From Streptomyces collinus Tu 365 (lineage in GTDB: Bacteria > Actinomycetota > Actinomycetes > Streptomycetales > Streptomycetaceae), in the NCBI RefSeq assembly GCF_000444875.1, contig NC_021985.1, positions 4,360,170-4,424,169 of the forward strand: 64,000 bases of DNA. Direction: 5' to 3'. Positions 61,209 to 64,000 of the stretch are shown piece after piece (positions within the stretch are counted from its first letter, which is position 1; each line of letters begins with the position of its first letter). Both the position numbers and the translations under genes were made by a program. The notes beneath the pieces were generated by a model. The model was given only the letters and a program-made list of their open reading frames with translations, had not been told where the DNA came from and did not search any database.

Positions 61209-64000
61209 TCAGTGCGGGCACGGCGGGTCGTACGACAGACGGGGCAGGTACTCGTGCCACCGCTGCGGGGTCAGGACCCCCCTGGTGACCGAGCAGATGT
61301 GCCGGATGGCCGTGTCGGCGTCCAGGCGCCACAGCCGCACCGTGTCGGCGCCGCTCGACACCCCGAGCACATGGCTGCCGGGGCTGAAGGCCAGGAAGTT
61401 GCCGGTCTTGGCGTAGGGGCTCATCGACTGGCCGATGGGAGTGGCCGAGTCGGGCCGGGTCACGTCCCACAGCCGGACCGTGTTGTCGTTGCCGCCGCTC
61501 GCCAGCGTGTTCCCCGACTCGCTGAACGTCAGGGACGTGACCGCCTCCGTGTGCCCGGTGAGCGGCGCTCCCAGCACCGTCGGCGCGCCCGGGTCGGTGA
61601 CGTCCCAGAGCCGTACGGTGTCGTCGTCGCTGCCGCTGGCCAGGGTGTGGCCGTCGGGGCTGTAGGCGAGCGCGTTGACCGGGCCGGTGTGCTGGGTGAG
61701 CATGGGGCCGGTACGGGTGGCGTGGCCGGGGTCGGCGACGTCCCACAGCCGGATGGTGCTGTCCGCGCTGCCGCTGGCCAGCGTGCGCCCGTCCGGGCTG
61801 AAGGCGAGGGAGTCGACGAAGCCCCGGTGGCCGGTGAGCGGCTTGCCGAGTGGGACGGTGCGCGCGGGGTCGCTGACGTTCCACAGCTGGATGGTGCGGT
61901 CGTCGTAGGCGGTGGCCAGGGTGCGTCCGTCGGGGCTGTAGGCCATCGAGTCGGGGCCGGCGAAGCGGGTGCGCAGGGTCAGCGGGGCCCTGGCCCGGAC
62001 CGGGCGGGCCGGGTCGCGGACGTTCCACAGGTACAGCGACCCGTTCCCGGTCCGTACGGCGAGGGTGCGGCCGTCCGGGGAGAACGCCATCGACCGCTGG
62101 AAGCCGTCCGTCGCCATGAACGGCTTGCCCAGGGACACCGGCCGGCCGGGCGCGGCCACGTCGTACAGCCGGATCCTGCCGTCGCGCGCCGCCGTGGCCA
62201 GCACCTTGCCGTCCGGCCGGAACGCACCGCTGCGGCCGATCATGTCCTGCGTCGGGACCGACCAGAGGCGCACCTTGCTGTCCCCGCTGCCGGTGGCCAG
62301 GGTGCGGCCGTCGGGGCTGAACCCGAGCGCGTACATCTCACCGCTGCTGCCCGCGAGCGGCTCCCCGACCTGTGAGGGGGACGACGGGTCGGTGACGCTC
62401 CACAGACTGGCGGTGCTGTCCGCGCTGGCGGCGGCGAGCCGGCCGCCGTCGGGGCTGAAGGCCACCGACCAGATGGGCCCGGTGTGCCCGGTGAGCGGGG
62501 AACCGAGGGCCTTCGCGCGCGCCGGGTCGGCGACGTCCCACAGCCGGATCGTGTCGTCGGCGCTGCCGCTGGCCAGGGTGTGGCCGTCGGGGCTGAAGGC
62601 CACCGAGTGGACGAGGTCGGTGTGGCCGGTCAGCACCTTCGGCAGGGGCTTGGGGCGGCGCGGGTCGGCCGTGTTCCACAGCCGGATCGTGTTGTCGTCG
62701 CCGCCCGCCGCGAGCGTGCGCCCGTCGGGGCTGAACGCCACGCAGCGCACCGGCGCGGTGTGCCCGCCGAGCCTGCCGAGCGGGGCGGCCCGGCGCGGGT
62801 CGGCCACGTTCCACAGCCGTACGGTGCGGTCCTCGCTCGCGGAGGCCAGGGTGCGGCCGTCCGGACTGAAGGCGACCAGGTAGATCGTGCCCGTGTGGCC
62901 GGTGAGCGGCCGTCCCAGCGGGGTGGGGCGGGCGGGGTCGCTGACGTCCCACAGCCGGATCGTGCCGTCGTCGCCGGCGCTGGCCAGGGTGTGGCCGTCC
63001 GGGCTGAAGACCGCGCTGCTCACCCAGCTGGTGTGCCCGGTCAGGGGCTTGCCCAGGGGCCTGGGGCGGGCGGGGTCCGCGACGTTCCACAGGCGGACGG
63101 TCCGGTCGTAGCTGGCCGTGGCGAGGGTCTTGCCGTCGGGGCTGAAGGAGGTGAGGTAGACGGCTCCGGTGTGGCCGAGCATCGGGGTGGCCAGGGGCGC
63201 GTTCACGATCGAGATCAGCCTGCTGAACGTCCCCTCGTCGCCGGGTCGCAGCCGGTGGGCCACCAGGTCGAGCTGCGCGGCCAGCGACGGATCCGTGTGC
63301 TGCACGCGGTCCGCCTCGGCCAGCACCTGCTCGAACACGGCGTCGTCCCGCTGCTGCCACGCCACCACCGCCGAACCCGCGGCGAGCACCGCGAGCACGA
63401 CCAGGGCGGCCACGGCGGCCCGGCTGATCAGGACCGTGCGCCGGCGCAGCCGGACCGAGGCGGCCAGGAACTGCACGGCGCCGCGCGTGAGATAGGTGTC
63501 CCCGGCGGACTTCGCCCAGGTACGGGCCTGCTCGAGTCGGGAGCCGCGGTAGAGCAGCGAGCTGTCCCGCTCCGACGCCTCCCACGCGCGGCCGTCCTCC
63601 TCCAGGCGCTGGCGCAGCAGGTGGTCCCCGCGGTCCTCGTCGATCCAGTGGCGCAGCCGCGGCCAGGCGTGCAGGAGCGCCTCGTGGGTGATCTCCACGG
63701 TCTCCGCGTCGAGCGTCACCAGCCGGGCGCGCACCAGCGCCTCCAGCGACTCCTCCGTCTTGCCGGGGTCGGCCGACTCCTGCGCGAGCTGGCGGCGGCT
63801 GCCGCGGCGGCGGGTGGCCTGGGTGTCCTCGCCCAGCCGGACGAGCCGCAGCAGGAGCAGCCGGGCGGCCGAGCGTGCGGCCGGGTCGAGGCTGGACCAG
63901 GCGCGCTCGGCGGTCGCCGCCACCGCGCCCTGGATACCGCCCGCCGCGCGGTAGCCGGCCAGTGTCAGCCGGCCCGCCTTGCGGCGCTGCCAGGTGGCGA
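61209..64000 (-). CDS. nSTAND-type WD40-repeat protein, 5' end outside the window
   Basis: The frame is open to the right edge, so the N-terminal regulatory and ATPase part is missing. The visible 930 residues begin with the end of a winged-helix-like region (GRLTLAGYRAAGGIQGAVAAT), then a helical region with one membrane-like segment (AAVAALVVLAVLAAGSAVVAW), then about 14 WD40 repeats, enough for two seven-bladed propellers, and a short Cys-containing tail. Such STAND proteins sense ligands through the propellers and then oligomerise; some act in signalling or phage defence. No catalytic N-terminal domain can be assigned here. Confidence 0.9.
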   Translation of the reverse strand, partial: ATWQRRKAGRLTLAGYRAAGGIQGAVAATAERAWSSLDPAARSAARLLLLRLVRLGEDTQATRRRGSRRQLAQESADPGKTEESLEALVRARLVTLDAETVEITHEALLHAWPRLRHWIDEDRGDHLLRQRLEEDGRAWEASERDSSLLYRGSRLEQARTWAKSAGDTYLTRGAVQFLAASVRLRRRTVLISRAAVAALVVLAVLAAGSAVVAWQQRDDAVFEQVLAEADRVQHTDPSLAAQLDLVAHRLRPGDEGTFSRLISIVNAPLATPMLGHTGAVYLTSFSPDGKTLATASYDRTVRLWNVADPARPRPLGKPLTGHTSWVSSAVFSPDGHTLASAGDDGTIRLWDVSDPARPTPLGRPLTGHTGTIYLVAFSPDGRTLASASEDRTVRLWNVADPRRAAPLGRLGGHTAPVRCVAFSPDGRTLAAGGDDNTIRLWNTADPRRPKPLPKVLTGHTDLVHSVAFSPDGHTLASGSADDTIRLWDVADPARAKALGSPLTGHTGPIWSVAFSPDGGRLAAASADSTASLWSVTDPSSPSQVGEPLAGSSGEMYALGFSPDGRTLATGSGDSKVRLWSVPTQDMIGRSGAFRPDGKVLATAARDGRIRLYDVAAPGRPVSLGKPFMATDGFQRSMAFSPDGRTLAVRTGNGSLYLWNVRDPARPVRARAPLTLRTRFAGPDSMAYSPDGRTLATAYDDRTIQLWNVSDPARTVPLGKPLTGHRGFVDSLAFSPDGRTLASGSADSTIRLWDVADPGHATRTGPMLTQHTGPVNALAYSPDGHTLASGSDDDTVRLWDVTDPGAPTVLGAPLTGHTEAVTSLTFSESGNTLASGGNDNTVRLWDVTRPDSATPIGQSMSPYAKTGNFLAFSPGSHVLGVSSGADTVRLWRLDADTAIRHICSVTRGVLTPQRWHEYLPRLSYDPPCPH
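61290..63185 (-). repeat. About fourteen 135-bp coding repeats (WD40 units)
   Basis: Each unit encodes about 45 residues with FSPDGxTLA and RLWDVxDP. Units 7 to 9 and the last are more divergent; the others are close in DNA sequence, so recombination between units is possible. Confidence 0.88.

Noticed and set aside
61129..61416. Rightward frame MAKGNKVARAGGANRL... overlapping the WD40 gene end
   Set aside because: No ribosome site, no recognised family and it runs antisense to well-supported WD40 coding sequence; a degraded gene start is possible but not supported.

Overview
The window is a 64 kb piece of a high-GC Streptomyces (or very close relative) chromosome centred on the replication origin. 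The evidence is the order rpmH-dnaA-oriC-dnaN-gnd-recF-DUF721-gyrB-gyrA-tRNA-Ile, at least nine perfect GTTTCACGTGAAAC parS sites left of oriC, GTG/TTG starts, almost no TTA codons, a FemX-type peptidoglycan enzyme, an ECF sigM/anti-sigma pair and a SigR-type promoter before trxBA.

Layout. 1-13 kb (variable, metabolic): 3' end of a ptpA-like phosphatase coupled to a cystathionine gamma-lyase-type enzyme; a LysR regulator with a TTA codon; Nudix hydrolase; globin/flavin reductase; GNAT enzymes; HbpS-like protein; a divergent MarR/MFS efflux pair; a serine hydrolase; a PAP2/Aur1-type membrane phosphotransferase. 12-30 kb: dnaB, a MATE exporter, the rpsF-ssb-rpsR-rplI operon, a small membrane protein, femX with an alanine-racemase-like protein, a GT87-type glycosyltransferase, a bifunctional penicillin-binding protein, a PadR/inositol-phosphate synthase pair, an MFS protein and the tRNA CCA-adding enzyme. 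This order largely matches the mycobacterial ino1-padR-ponA1-GT-rpsF-ssb-rpsR-rplI-dnaB block.

30-46 kb: DUF6049 protein, MurJ lipid II flippase, a separate pseudokinase protein, SigM and its anti-sigma factor, thioredoxin reductase and thioredoxin, a GNAT enzyme, then leftward parA-parB and rpmH-rnpA-yidD-yidC-jag-rsmG. These join cell-wall export, redox and envelope stress control, chromosome segregation and membrane protein insertion around the origin. 46-60 kb: dnaA, an oriC of about 1 kb with many DnaA boxes, dnaN, gnd, recF, DUF721 (DciA-like), gyrB, gyrA, DUF3566 and tRNA-Ile(GAT). Right of the tRNA the content looks accessory: a STAS protein lacking the usual phospho-serine, a divergent winged-helix regulator and a large nSTAND-type WD40 protein that runs off the window.

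Most genes are well-known families. The least explained items are the pseudokinase split from MurJ, the racemase-like protein that seems to lack the second catalytic base beside femX, the DUF6049 protein, the TTA-bearing leader peptide before the PAP2 gene, the extra DnaA-box cluster upstream of dnaB, parS sites embedded in coding sequences, and the STAS/winged-helix/WD40 neighbourhood. Starts, motifs and hairpins were read by eye; no alignment or folding program was run.
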